A stretch of DNA of 64,000 nucleotides from Aphelocoma coerulescens (taxonomy: Eukaryota; Chordata; Aves; Passeriformes; Corvidae), in NCBI RefSeq assembly GCF_041296385.1, contig NW_027183505.1:396177-460176 (forward strand). Reading direction: 5' to 3'. The position numbers and the translations under genes are program-made. Under the pieces are notes generated by a model, which saw only the letters and a program-made list of their open reading frames with translations, searched no databases and was not told where the DNA came from. The number at the start of each line of letters is the position of its first letter. Position 1 is the first letter of the stretch. Below are positions 35,147-48,228 of this stretch, piece by piece.

Positions 35147-37323
35147 ATGTGGCTCCTGAGTGGGGTTTGTTGTTTAGGAAACCTGCTCCGGCTTTTCCAT
35201 TCTTTCCTTGCAAACAGGAAAACTTCTCCTGGGGCTGTGTGCAGGCAGAGCCCTGAGGAGAGCAGGTGGCACATGGTGCGCTGGGCTGGGACAGCCAGCT
35301 GCAGAGCTCAAGGGAAGAAGCCCAAAGTGTCACAATGGCTCCTTGCCTTCACATGCAACACCTGGGTCACAATGGTCTCCTTGATTCCATGAGGCCCCAC
35401 TGTGTCACAATGGCTCCTTGGTTCCATCAGGTTCCGCAGTGTCACCATGGTCTCCTTTGATCCGCACTGTCATCATGGACAATTGGTTCCATGAGGCCCC
35501 GCAGTGTCACAATGGTCCCTTGCTTCCATAGTTTTGATGTTGTAACAAAGGACTCCTTGCTTCTATGAGCTAGCCTGCTTTTTGCAGAGGTGTCTTTGGT
35601 TCCAACAAGGCCCCGCTGTGTCTCAGTGCACCCTGGCTTCCATGTGGATCTGGAGTATCACAAAGGCTCCTTGGTTCCACCAGGTCCTGCTGTGTCACAA
35701 TGGGTCCTGTGGTCCCTGAGGCCCTCCAAAACCATCGTGGAGGCTTGCTTCCATGAGGTTCCATTATGTGCCAGTGGTCATCTTGGTTCCAGGAGTTTCC
35801 TTAGTGTCACAATGCTCTCCATGCTTCCATTAGGCCCTGCTTTGCCACAATGGTCCCCTTGTTTCCATGAGGCCCCGCTGTGTCACAATGGACCTATGGT
35901 TCCGTGATGTTGCGTGGTGTCACCGTGCTCTTCTTGAATCCGCAGTGTAACCATGGACCATTGGTTCCATGCAGCCGTGTCACAATGGGCTCCTTGATTC
36001 CATGATTCCCCACGGTGTCACAATGGAGCCTTGTTTCTAGGAGGTTCTGTACTGTCACAATTGCCTCCTTGATGCCATCAGCCCCTGCAGTGTCACAATG
36101 GCTCCTTGGTTCCATGAGGAACACAATAGCTTGGCATAAGCATTGAGCAACAGCTGCTGAACACACCTGGCAACATCTGCTTGCATCAAAAGAGGGCTTC
36201 AAGCTGACAATGGCACCAGCAGCTTCCATCTGCAACAGAGACCCAGGAAAGGACAGGCTGTGCCGGTTTGGACAAATGTGGAGGAAAATATCCTCTGATA
36301 GAAGGCAGGTTACACCCAGCCCTCCCCCACCAGGTTTTTGGAAAAAAGAACTTTCCTGGGAAGAAAGTGAAAGAGATAAAAACTATTTTTTTAACAAACA
36401 CACAGGAAAAGGATAACAATGCTAAATATTAAAAGCTCTCGCTGTGCAGAGAAAGCTGGGATAATTTTAGAGTCCTTCTGTGTTTCGGTGGGGTCTCCTG
36501 AAACATCCATAGACAGCGAGGCCCGTGCAAAGAAACAGGGAGCGATTCTTGAGAGAAGTTTCAGAGCTCTTTCTTCTCCAGCCACATGGGCGGGGCACTG
36601 CCAAAGAACTGAGCAATCACAGCACAACCAGGGCCCTCCTCGCACAGGGCAACACAAAATAAGCAGTGCTGAACAGGATTAGGGCACATGTCAGCAGGGA
36701 GCAGGGAGACCCCCGTGCCCAGGCCATGCCTCTACCCCAGGGTCCCCTCTCCCATGACCTCATGGCAGGGGGGAGGAACCCCAACACTTCCGTAGGTGTA
36801 GTCTCTCTCCTCCTCCTTGCAGCTGGCTCATGGGCCCACATTCAGGGCCCCCACCTCGGGAGAAAATTCTCCCAATGTGCTCTGATGTTGAAAGAGTCAA
36901 GAAGAGAAGAAGGGAAAAAAACCCCCCGAAGTCCCAGGAAAACAAAGTTCAACTCTCCATCTCCCCCCAGAGAAAAGGAGCTGAAAACTGGCAAAAAAGA
37001 AACAAAGTTGCTTCCTCTGCTCTTGCTGCAAGCAGGATGCAGAGGAGTGTGTATGTGTGTCCTCGAAAAAACGCTCTGAGAAGTTTGTCCGGTTTTTTTC
37101 CTCTCCCCCCTCTCAGGCTCAGTTGAAAGGCACAGAAATGCACAAAGTTCACTTCTGGGCATAGAGCAGCAATAGGGGATACACATGATAAAGTCACCCC
37201 AAGACACAGGGACAGAGAATTCAGTGGAAAGACTCCGAGAATTCTGCTCCCAGAGATCATTCATTCCTGCTCACACTGACCCTTGTAGAAAGGGGACCTC
37301 GTTCCAGGCAGCCTGTACTGAGC
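35147..37323. repeat. Unit 17 (2,177 bp)
   Basis: Counterpart of unit 10 with catagttttgatg near 35,526. It has t in place of c at 35,816. Confidence 0.97.
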
Positions 37324-39505
37324 ATGTGGCTCCTGAGTGGGGTTTGTTGTTTAGGAAACCTGCTCCGGCTTTTCCATTCTTTCCTTGCAAACAGGAAAAC
37401 TTCTCCTGGGGCTGTGTGCAGGCAGAGCCCTGAGGAGAGCAGGTGGCACATGGTGCGCTGGGCTGGGACAGCCAGCTGCAGAGCTCAAGGGAAGAAGCCC
37501 AAAGTGTCACAATGGCTCCTTGCCTTCCCATGCAACACCTGGGTCACAATGGTCTCCTTGATTCCATGAGGCCCCACTGTGTCAAAATGGCTCCTTGGTT
37601 CCATCAGGTTCCGCAGTGTCACCATGGTCTCCTTTGATCCGCACTGTCATCATGGACAATTGGTTCCATGAGGCCCCGCAGTGTCACAATGGTCCCTTGC
37701 TTCCATAGCTTTTACGTTGTAACAATGGACTCCTTGCTTCTATGAGCTAGCCTGCTTTTTGCAGAGGTGTCTTTGGTTCCAACAAGGCCCCGCTGTGTCT
37801 CAGTGCACCCTGGTTTCCATGTGGATGTGGAGTATCACAAAGGCTCCTTGGTTCCACCAGGTCCTGCTGTGTCACAATGGGTCCTGTGGTCCCTGAGGCC
37901 CTCCAAAGTCATTGTGGAGGCTTGCTTCCATGAGGTTCCATTATGTGCCAGTGGTCATCTTGGTTCCAGGAGTTTCCTTAGTGTCACAATGCTCTCCATG
38001 CTTCCATTAGGCCCTGCTTTGCCACAATGGTCCCCTTGTTTCCATGAGGCCCCGCTGTGTCACAATGGACCTATGGTTCCATGATGTTGCGTGGTGTCAC
38101 CGTGCTCTTCTTGAATCCGCAGTTTAACCATGGACCATTGGTTCCATGCGGCCTGGCCGTGTCACAATGGGCTCCTTGATTCCATGATTCCCCACGGTGT
38201 CACAATGGAGCCTTGTTTCTAGGAGGTTCTGTACTGTCACAATTGCCTCCTTGATGCCATCAGCCCCTGCAGTGTCACAATGGCTCCTTGGTTCCATGAG
38301 GAACACAATAGCTTGGCATAAGCATTGAGCAACAGCTGCTGAACACACCTGGCAACATCTGCTTGCATCAAAAGAGTGCTTCAAGCTGACAATGGCACCA
38401 GCAGCTTCCATCTGCAACAGAGACCCATAAAAGGACAGGCTGTGCCGGTTTGGACAAATGTGGAGGAAAATATCCTCTGATAGAAGGCAGGTTACACCCA
38501 GCCCTCCCCCACCAGGTTTTTGGAAAAAAGAACTTTCCTGGGAAGAAAGTGAAAGAGATAAAAACTATTTTTTTAACAAACACACAGGAAAAGGATAACA
38601 ATGCTAAATATTAAAAGCTCTCGCTGTGCAGAGAAAGCTGGGATAATTTTAGAGTCCTTCTGTGTTTCGGTGGGGTCTCCTGAAACATCCATAGACAGCG
38701 AGGCCCGTGCAAAGAAACAGGGAGCGATTCTTGAGAGAAGTTTCAGAGCTCTTTCTTCTCCAGCCACATGGGCGGGGCACTGCCAAAGAACTGAGCAATC
38801 ACAGCACAACCAGGGCCCTCCTCGCACAGGGCAACACAAAATAAGCAGTGCTGAACAGGATTAGGGCACATGTCAGCAGGGAGCAGGGAGACCCCCGTGC
38901 CCAGGCCATGCCTCTACCCCAGGGTCCCCTCTCCCATGACCTCATGGCAGGGGGGAGGAACCCCAACACTTCCGTAGGTGTAGTCTCTCTCCTCCTCCTT
39001 GCAGCTGGCTCATTGGCCCACATTCAGGGCCCCCACCTCGGGAGAAAATTCTCCCAATGTGCTCTGATGTTGAAAGAGTCAAGAAGAGAAGAAGGGAAAA
39101 AAACCCCCCGAAGTCCCAGGAAAACAAAGTTCAACTCTCCATCTCCCCCCAGAGAAAAGGAGCTGAAAACTGGCAAAAAAGAAACCAAGTTGCTTCCTCT
39201 GCTCTTGCTGCAAGCAGGATGCAGAGGAGTGTGTATGTGTGTCCTCGAAAAAACGCTCTGAGAAGTTTGTCCGGTTTTTTTCCTCTCCCCCCTCTCAGGC
39301 TCAGTTGAAAGGCACAGAAATGCACAAAGTTCACTTCTGGGCATAGAGCAGCAATAGGGGATACACATGATAAAGTCACCCCAAGACACAGGGACAGAGA
39401 ATTCAGTGGAAAGACTCCGAGAATTCTGCTCCCAGAGATCATTCATTCCTGCTCACACTGACCCTTGTAGAAAGGGGACCTCGTTCCAGGCAGCCTGTAC
39501 TGAGC
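37324..39505. repeat. Unit 18 (2,182 bp), last unit of block B
   Basis: Counterpart of unit 11 with gcagtttaacc, the CArG match at 38425 and gctcattggccc. It has ctggtttcc at 37,814 where unit 11 has ctggcttcc. Confidence 0.97.
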
Positions 39506-41687
39506 ATGTGGCTCCTGAGTGGGGTTTGTTGTTTAGGAAACCTGCTCCGGCTTTTCCATTCTTTCCTTGCAAACAGGAAAACTTCTCCTGGGGCTGTGTG
39601 CAGGCAGAGCCCTGAGGAGAGCAGGTGGCACATGGTGCGCTGGGCTGGGACAGCCAGCTGCAGAGCTCAAGGGAAGAAGCCCAAAGTGTCACAATGGCTC
39701 CTTGCCTTCCCATGCAACACCTGGGTCACAATGGTCTCCTTGATTCCATGAGGCCCCACTGTGTCAAAATGGCTCCTTGGTTCCATCAGGTTCCGCAGTG
39801 TCACCATGGTCTCCTTTGATCCGCACTGTCATCATGGACAATTGGTTCCATGAGGCCCCGCAGTGTCACAATGGTCCCTTGCTTCCATAGCTTTTACGTT
39901 GTAACAATGGACTCCTTGCTTCTATGAGCTAGCCTGCTTTTTGCAGAGGTGTCTTTGGTTCCAACAAGGCCCCGCTGTGTCTCAGTGCACCCTGGTTTCC
40001 ATGTGGATGTGGAGTATCACAAAGGCTCCTTGGTTCCACCAGGTCCTGCTGTGTCACAATGGGTCCTGTGGTCCCTGAGGCCCTCCAAAGTCATTGTGGA
40101 GGCTTGCTTCCATGAGGTTCCATTATGTGCCAGTGGTCATCTTGGTTCCAGGAGTTTCCTTAGTGTCACAATGCTCTCCATGCTTCCATTAGGCCCTGCT
40201 TTGCCACAATGGTCCCCTTGTTTCCATGAGGCCCCGCTGTGTCACAATGGACCTATGGTTCCATGATGTTGCGTGGTGTCACCGTGCTCTTCTTGAATCC
40301 GCAGTTTAACCATGGACCATTGGTTCCATGCGGCCTGGCCGTGTCACAATGGGCTCCTTGATTCCATGATTCCCCACGGTGTCACAATGGAGCCTTGTTT
40401 CTAGGAGGTTCTGTACTGTCACAATTGCCTCCTTGATGCCATCAGCCCCTGCAGTGTCACAATGGCTCCTTGGTTCCATGAGGAACACAATAGCTTGGCA
40501 TAAGCATTGAGCAACAGCTGCTGAACACACCTGGCAACATCTGCTTGCATCAAAAGAGTGCTTCAAGCTGACAATGGCACCAGCAGCTTCCATCTGCAAC
40601 AGAGACCCATAAAAGGACAGGCTGTGCCGGTTTGGACAAATGTGGAGGAAAATATCCTCTGATAGAAGGCAGGTTACACCCAGCCCTCCCCCACCAGGTT
40701 TTTGGAAAAAAGAACTTTCCTGGGAAGAAAGTGAAAGAGATAAAAACTATTTTTTTAACAAACACACAGGAAAAGGATAACAATGCTAAATATTAAAAGC
40801 TCTCGCTGTGCAGAGAAAGCTGGGATAATTTTAGAGTCCTTCTGTGTTTCGGTGGGGTCTCCTGAAACATCCATAGACAGCGAGGCCCGTGCAAAGAAAC
40901 AGGGAGCGATTCTTGAGAGAAGTTTCAGAGCTCTTTCTTCTCCAGCCACATGGGCGGGGCACTGCCAAAGAACTGAGCAATCACAGCACAACCAGGGCCC
41001 TCCTCGCACAGGGCAACACAAAATAAGCAGTGCTGAACAGGATTAGGGCACATGTCAGCAGGGAGCAGGGAGACCCCCGTGCCCAGGCCATGCCTCTACC
41101 CCAGGGTCCCCTCTCCCATGACCTCATGGCAGGGGGGAGGAACCCCAACACTTCCGTAGGTGTAGTCTCTCTCCTCCTCCTTGCAGCTGGCTCATTGGCC
41201 CACATTCAGGGCCCCCACCTCGGGAGAAAATTCTCCCAATGTGCTCTGATGTTGAAAGAGTCAAGAAGAGAAGAAGGGAAAAAAACCCCCCGAAGTCCCA
41301 GGAAAACAAAGTTCAACTCTCCATCTCCCCCCAGAGAAAAGGAGCTGAAAACTGGCAAAAAAGAAACCAAGTTGCTTCCTCTGCTCTTGCTGCAAGCAGG
41401 ATGCAGAGGAGTGTGTATGTGTGTCCTCGAAAAAACGCTCTGAGAAGTTTGTCCGGTTTTTTTCCTCTCCCCCCTCTCAGGCTCAGTTGAAAGGCACAGA
41501 AATGCACAAAGTTCACTTCTGGGCATAGAGCAGCAATAGGGGATACACATGATAAAGTCACCCCAAGACACAGGGACAGAGAATTCAGTGGAAAGACTCC
41601 GAGAATTCTGCTCCCAGAGATCATTCATTCCTGCTCACACTGACCCTTGTAGAAAGGGGACCTCGTTCCAGGCAGCCTGTACTGAGC
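39506..41687. repeat. Unit 19 (2,182 bp)
   Basis: Starts like units 5 and 12, then from gcagtttaacc near 40,302 follows units 11 and 18 (CArG match at 40607, gctcattggccc). It is effectively a local duplicate of unit 18. Confidence 0.97.
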
Positions 41688-43869
41688 ATGTGGCTCCTGA
41701 GTGGGGTTTGTTGTTTAGGAAACCTGCTCCGGCTTTTCCATTCTTTCCTTGCAAACAGGAAAACTTCTCCTGGGGCTGTGTGCAGGCAGAGCCCTGAGGA
41801 GAGCAGGTGGCACATGGTGCGCTGGGCTGGGACAGCCAGCTGCAGAGCTCAAGGGAAGAAGCCCAAAGTGTCACAATGGCTCCTTGCCTTCACATGCAAC
41901 ACCTGGGTCACAATGGTCTCCTTGATTCCATGAGGCCCCACTGTGTCACAATGGCTCCTTGGTTCCATCGGGTTCCGCAGTGTCACCATGGTCTCTTTTG
42001 ATCCGCACTGTCATCATGGACAATTGGTTCCATGAGGCCCCGCAGTGTCACAATGGTCCCTTGCTTCCATAGCTTTTACGTTGTAACAATGGACTCCTTG
42101 CTTCTATGAGCTAGCCTGCTTTTTGCAGAGGTGTCTTTGGTTCCAACAAGGCCCCGCTGTGTCTCAGTGCACCCTGGCTTCCATGTGGATGTGGAGTATC
42201 ACAAAGGCTCCTTGGTTCCACCAGGTCCTGCTGTGTCACAATGGGTCCTGTGGTCCCTGAGGCCCTCCAAAGTCATTGTGGAGGCTTGCTTCCATGAGGT
42301 TCCATTATGTGCCAGTGGTCATCTTGGTTCCAGGAGTTTCCTTAGTGTCACAATGCTCTCCATGCTTCCATTAGGCCCTGCTTTGCCACAATGGTCCCCT
42401 TGTTTCCTTGAGGCCCCGCTGTGTCACAATGGACCTATGGTTCCATGATGTTGCGTGGTGTCACCGTGCTCTTCTTGAATCCGCAGTTTAACCATGGACC
42501 ATTGGTTCCATGCGGCCTGGCCGTGTCACAATGGGCTCCTTGATTCCATGATTCCCCACGGTGTCACAATGGAGCCTTGTTTCTAGGAGGTTCTGTACTG
42601 TCACAATTGCCTCCTTGATGCCATCAGCCCCTGCAGTGTCACAATGGCTCCTTGGTTCCATGAGGAACACAATAGCTTGGCATAAGCATTGAGCAACAGC
42701 TGCTGAACACACCTGGCAACATCTGCTTGCATCAAAAGAGGGCTTCAAGCTGACAATGGCACCAGCAGCTTCCATCTGCAACAGAGACCCAGGAAAGGAC
42801 AGGCTGCGCCGGTTTGAACAAATGTGGAGGAAAATATCCTCTGATAGAAGGCAGGTTACACCCAGCCCTCCCCCACCAGGTTTTTGGAAAAAAGAACTTT
42901 CCTGGGAAGAAAGTGAAAGAGATAAAAACTATTTTTTTAACAAACACACAGGAAAAGGATAACAATGCTAAATATTAAAAGCTCTCGCTGTGCAGAGAAA
43001 GCTGGGATAATTTGAGAGTCCTTCTGTGTTTCGGTGGGGTCTCCTGAAACATCCATAGACAGCGAGGCCCGTGCAAAGAAACAGGGAGCGATTCTTGAGA
43101 GAAGTTTCAGAGCTCTTTCTTCTCCAGCCACATGGGCGGGGCACTGCCAAAGAACTGAGCAATCACAGCACAACCAGGGCCCTCCTCGCACAGGGCAACA
43201 CAAAATAAGCAGTGCTGAACAGGATTAGGGCACATGTGAGCAGGGAGCAGGGAGACCCCCGTGCCCAGGCCATGCCTCTACCCCAGGGTCCCCTCTCCCA
43301 TGACCTCATGGCAGGGGGGAGGAACCCCAACACTTCCGTAGGTGTAGTCTCTCTCCTCCTCCTTGCAGCTGGCTCATGGGCCCACATTCAGGGCCCCCAC
43401 CTCGGGAGAAAATTCTCCCAATGTGCTCTGATGTTGAAGGAGTCAAGAAGAGAAGAAGGGAAAAAAAACCCCCGAAGTCCCAGGAAAACAAAGTTCAACT
43501 CTCCATCTCCCCCCAGAGAAAAGGAGCTGAAAACTGGCAAAAAAGAAACCAAGTTGCTTCCTCTGCTCTTGCTGCAAGCAGGATGCAGAGGAGTGTGTAT
43601 GTGTGTCCTCGAAAAAACGCTCTGAGAATTTTGTCCGGTTTTTTTCCTCTCCCCCCTCTCAGGCTCAGTTGAAAGGCACAGAAATGCACAAAGTTCACTT
43701 CTGGGCATAGAGCAGCAATAGGGGATACACATGATAAAGTCACCCCAAGACACAGGGACAGAGAATTCAGTGGAAAGACTCCGAGAATTCTGCTCCCAGA
43801 GATCATTCATTCCTGCTCACACTGACCCTTGTAGCAAGGGGACATCGTTCCAGGCAGCCTGTACTGAGC
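41688..43869. repeat. Unit 20 (2,182 bp), chimaeric
   Basis: The 5' part carries catcgggttcc near 41,966 as in units 7 and 14; the middle carries gcagtttaacc near 42,483 as in units 11, 18 and 19; the 3' part has ggctgcgccggtttgaac, gttgaaggagtc and gagaattttg shared only with unit 21. Private tttccttgagg near 42,404. Confidence 0.97.
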
Positions 43870-46051
43870 ATGTGGCTCCTGAGTGGGGTTTGTTGTTTAG
43901 GAAACCTGCTCCGGCTTTTCCATTCTTTCCTTGCAAACAGGAAAACTTCTCCTGGGGCTGTGTGCAGGCAGAGCCCTGAGGAGAGCAGGTGGCACATGGT
44001 GCGCTGGGCTGGGACAGCCAGCTGCAGAGCTCAAGGGAAGAAGCCCAAAGTGTCACAATGGCTCCTTGCCTTCCCATGCAACACCTGGGTCACAATGGTC
44101 TCCTTGATTCCATGAGGCCCCACTGTGTCACAATGGCTCCTTGGTTCCATCAGGTTCCGCAGTGTCACCATGGTCTCCTTTGATCCGCACTGTCATCATG
44201 GACAATTGGTTCCATGAGGCCCCGCAGTGTCACAATGGTCCCTTGCTTCCATAGCTTTTACGTTGTAACAATGGACTCCTTGCTTCTATGAGCTAGCCTG
44301 CTTTTTGCAGAGGTGTCTTTGGTTCCAACAAGGCCCCGCTGTGTCTCAGTGCACCCTGGTTTCCATGTGGATGTGGAGTATCACAAAGGCTCCTTGGTTC
44401 CACCAGGTCCTGCTGTGTCACAATGGGTCCTGTGGTCCCTGAGGCCCTCCAAAGTCATTGTGGAGGCTTGCTTCCATGAGGTTCCATTATGTGCCAGTGG
44501 TCATCTTGGTTCCAGGAGTTTCCTTAGTGTCACAATGCTCTCCATGCTTCCATTAGGCCCTGCTTTGCCACAATGGTCCCCTTGTTTCCATGAGGCCCCG
44601 CTGTGTCACAATGGACCTATGGTTCCATGATGTTGCGTGGTGTCACCGTGCTCTTCTTGAATCCGCAGTTTAACCATGGACCATTGGTTCCATGCGGCCT
44701 GGCCGTGTCACAATGGGCTCCTTGATTCCATGATTCCCCACGGTGTCACAATGGAGCCTTGTTTCTAGGAGGTTCTGTACTGTCACAATTGCCTCCTTGA
44801 TGCCATCAGCCCCTGCAGTGTCACAATGGCTCCTTGGTTCCATGAGGAACACAATAGCTTGGCATAAGCATTGAGCAACAGCTGCTGAACACACCTGGCA
44901 ACATCTGCTTGCATCAAAAGAGGGCTTCAAGCTGACAATGGCACCAGCAGCTTCCATCTGCAACAGAGACCCAGGAAAGGACAGGCTGCGCCGGTTTGAA
45001 CAAATGTGGAGGAAAATATCCTCTGATAGAAGGCAGGTTACACCCAGCCCTCCCCCACCAGGTTTTTGGAAAAAAGAACTTTCCTGGGAAGAAAGTGAAA
45101 GAGATAAAAACTATTTTTTTAACAAACACACAGGAAAAGGATAACAATGCTAAATATTAAAAGCTCTCGCTGTGCAGAGAAAGCTGGGATAATTTTAGAG
45201 TCCTTCTGTGTTTCGGTGGGGTCTCCTGAAACATCCATAGACAGCGAGGCCCGTGCAAAGAAACAGGGAGCGATTCTTGAGAGAAGTTTCAGAGCTCTTT
45301 CTTCTCCAGCCACATGGGCGGGGCACTGCCAAAGAACTGAGCAATCACAGCACAACCAGGGCCCTCCTCACACAGGGCAACACAAAATAAGCAGTGCTGA
45401 ACAGGATTAGGGCACATGTCAGCAGGGAGCAGGGAGACCCCCGTGCCCAGGCCATGCCTCTACCCCAGGGTCCCCTCTCCCATGACCTCATGGCAGGGGG
45501 GAGGAACCCCAACACTTCCGGAGGTGTAGTCTCTCTCCTCCTCCTTGCAGCTGGCTCATGGGCCCACATTCAGGGCCCCCACCTCGGGAGAAAATTCTCC
45601 CAATGTGCTCTGATGTTGAAGGAGTCAAGAAGAGAAGAAGGGAAAAAAAACCCCCGAAGTCCCAGGAAATCAAAGTTCAACTCTCCATCTCCCCCCAGAG
45701 AAAAGGAGCTGAAAACTGGCAAAAAAGAAACCAAGTTGCTTCCTCTGCTCTTGCTGCAAGCAGGATGCAGAGGAGTGTGTATGTGTGTCCTCGAAAAAAC
45801 GCTCTGAGAATTTTGTCCGGTTTTTTTCCTCTCCCCCCTCTCAGGCTCAGTTGAAAGGCACAGAAATGCACAAAGTTCACTTCTGGGCATAGAGCAGCAA
45901 TAGGGGATACACATGATAAAGTCACCCCAAGACACAGGGACAGAGAATTCAGTGGAAAGACTCCGAGAATTCTGCTCCCAGAGATCATTCATTCCTGCTC
46001 ACACTGACCCTTGTAGCAAGGGGACATCGTTCCAGGCAGCCTGTACTGAGC
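43870..46051. repeat. Unit 21 (2,182 bp)
   Basis: Long form with gcagtttaacc, ggctgcgcc, ctcacacagg and full ETS consensus at 45514. Private aggaaatcaaag near 45,664. It begins and ends next to ttgtagcaaggg, a variant at the ends of units 20 and 21. Confidence 0.97.
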
Positions 46052-48228
46052 ATGTGGCTCCTGAGTGGGGTTTGTTGTTTAGGAAACCTGCTCCGGCTTT
46101 TCCATTCTTTCCTTCCAAACAGGAAAACTTCTCCTGGGGCTGTGTGCAGGCAGAGCCCTGAGGAGAGCAGGTGGCACATGGTGCGCTGGGCTGGGACAGC
46201 CAGCTGCAGAGCTCAAGGGAAGAAGCCCAAAGTGTCACAATGGCTCCTTGCCTTCCCATGCAACACCTGGGTCACAATGGTCTCCTTGATTCCATGAGGC
46301 CCCACTGTGTCACAATGGCTCCTTGGTTCCATCAGGTTCCGCAGTGTCACCATGGTCTCCTTTGATCCGCACTGTCATCATGGACAATTGGTTCCATGAG
46401 GCCCCGCAGTGTCACAATGGTCCCTTGCTTCCATAGCTTTTACGTTGTAACAATGGACTCCTTGCTTCTATGAGCTAGCCTGCTTTTTGCAGAGGTGTCT
46501 TTGGTTCCAACAAGGCCCCGCTGTGTCTCTGCACCCTGGCTTCCATGTGGATCTGGAGTATCACAAAGGCTCCTTGGTTCCACCAGGTCCTGCTGTGTCA
46601 CAATGGGTCCTGTGGTCCCTGAGGCCCTCCAAAGTCATTGTGGAGGCTTGCTTCCATGAGGTTCCATTATGTGCCAGTGGTCATCTTGGTTCCAGGAGTT
46701 TCCTTAGTGTCACAATGCTCTCCATGCTTCCATTAGGCCCTGCTTTGCCACAATGGTCCCCTTGTTTCCATGAGGCCCCGCTGTGTCACAATGGACCTAT
46801 GGTTCCATGATGTTGCGTGGTGTCACCGTGCTCTTCTTGAATCCGCAGTGTAACCATGGACCATTGGTTCCATGCAGCCGTGTCACAATGGGCTCCTTGA
46901 TTCCATGATTCCCCACGGTGTCACAATGGAGCCTTGTTTCTAGGAGGTTCTGTACTGTCACAATTGCCTCCTTGATGCCATCAGCCCCTGCAGTGTCACA
47001 ATGGCTCCTTGGTTCCATGAGGAACACAATAGCTTGGCATAAGCATTGAGCAACAGCTGCTGAACACACCTGGCAACATCTGCTTGCATCAAAAGAGGGC
47101 TTCAAGCTGACAATGGCACCAGCAGCTTCCATCTGCAACAGAGACCCAGGAAAGGACAGGCTGTGCCGGTTTGGACAAATGTGGAGGAAAATATCCTCTG
47201 ATAGAAGGCAGGTTACACCCAGCCCTCCCCCACCAGGTTTTTGGAAAAAAGAACTTTCCTGGGAAGAAAGTGAAAGAGATAAAAACTATTTTTTTAACAA
47301 ACACACAGGAAAAGGATAACAATGCTAAATATTAAAAGCTCTCGCTGTGCAGAGAAAGCTGGGATAATTTGAGAGTCCTTCCGTGTTTCGGTGGGGTCTC
47401 CTGAAACATCCATAGACAGCGAGGCCCGTGCAAAGAAACAGGGAGCGATTCTTGAGAGAAGTTTCAGAGCTCTTTCTTCTCCAGCCACATGGGCGGGGCA
47501 CTGCCAAAGAACTGAGCAATCACGGCACAAGCAGGGCCCTCCTCGCACAAGGCAACACAAAATAAGCAGTGCTGAACAGGATTAGGGCACATGTGAGCAG
47601 GGAGCAGGGAGACCCCCCCGTGCCCAGGCCATGCCTCTACCCCAGGGTCCCCTCTTCCCATGACCTCATGGCAGGGGGGAGGAACCCCAACACTTCCGTA
47701 GGTGTAGTCTCTCTCCTCCTCCTTGCAGCTGCCTCATGGGCCCACATTCAGGGCTCCCACCTGGGTAGAAAATTCTCCCAATGTGCTCTGATGTTGAAAG
47801 AGTCAAGAAGAGAAGAAGGGAAAAAAACCCCCGAAGTCCCAGGAAAACAAAGTTCAACTCTCCATCTCCCTCCAGAGAAAAGGAGCTGAAAACTGGCTAA
47901 AAAGAAACAAGGTTGTTTCCACCGCTCTTGCTGCAAGCAGGATGCAGAGGAGTGTGTATGTGTGTCCTTGAACAAACGCTCTGAGAAGTTTGTCCGTTTT
48001 TTTTTTTTCCTCTCTCCCCTCTCAGGCTCAGTTGAAAGGCACAGAAATGCACAAAGTTCACTTCTGGGCATAGAGCAGCAATAGGGGATACACATGATAA
48101 AGTCACCCCAAGACACAGGGACAGAGAATTCAGTGGAAAGACTCCGAGAATTCTGCTCCCAGAGATCATTCCTGCTCACACTGACCCTTGTAGAAAGGGG
48201 ACATCGTTCCAGGCAGCCTGTACTGAGC
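46052..48228. repeat. Unit 22 (2,177 bp)
   Basis: Short form with the AG deletion near 46,529. Its last about 700 bases are the divergent subtype, ending with the long T-run and the 4-base attc deletion. Confidence 0.97.
47523..48178. other. Divergent 3' part of unit 22
   Basis: It carries many clustered differences from the common unit: gcacaagcagg, gcacaaggc, seven Cs before gtgcc, cctcttccc, gcagctgcctc, gggctccc, cacctgggtag, aggttgtttccacc, a T-run of about 13 and a 4-base attc deletion. The same set recurs in unit 26 (about 56,230-56,880) and mostly in unit 28 (about 60,588-61,075). It represents a second subtype lineage. Confidence 0.8.

Larger units (their letters stand above)
24308..39548. 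repeat. Higher-order repeat, 7-unit block, copy B (15,241 bp)
   Basis: This is the second copy of the 7-unit block, units 12-18, with no indel relative to copy A over the whole length. The match continues into unit 19 until about 40,304, where gcagtttaacc replaces the gcagtgtaacc found at the corresponding position near 25,063. So the duplicated tract is about 16.0 kb and overlaps itself, as expected when one unequal exchange shifts an array by seven units. The near-identity implies a recent event or recent homogenisation. Confidence 0.93.

Noticed and set aside
24265..39505. Assembly artefact as sole explanation of the second 15.2 kb block
   Set aside because: Seven substitutions separate the copies and unit 19 continues differently, which favours two real copies; without reads it cannot be excluded.
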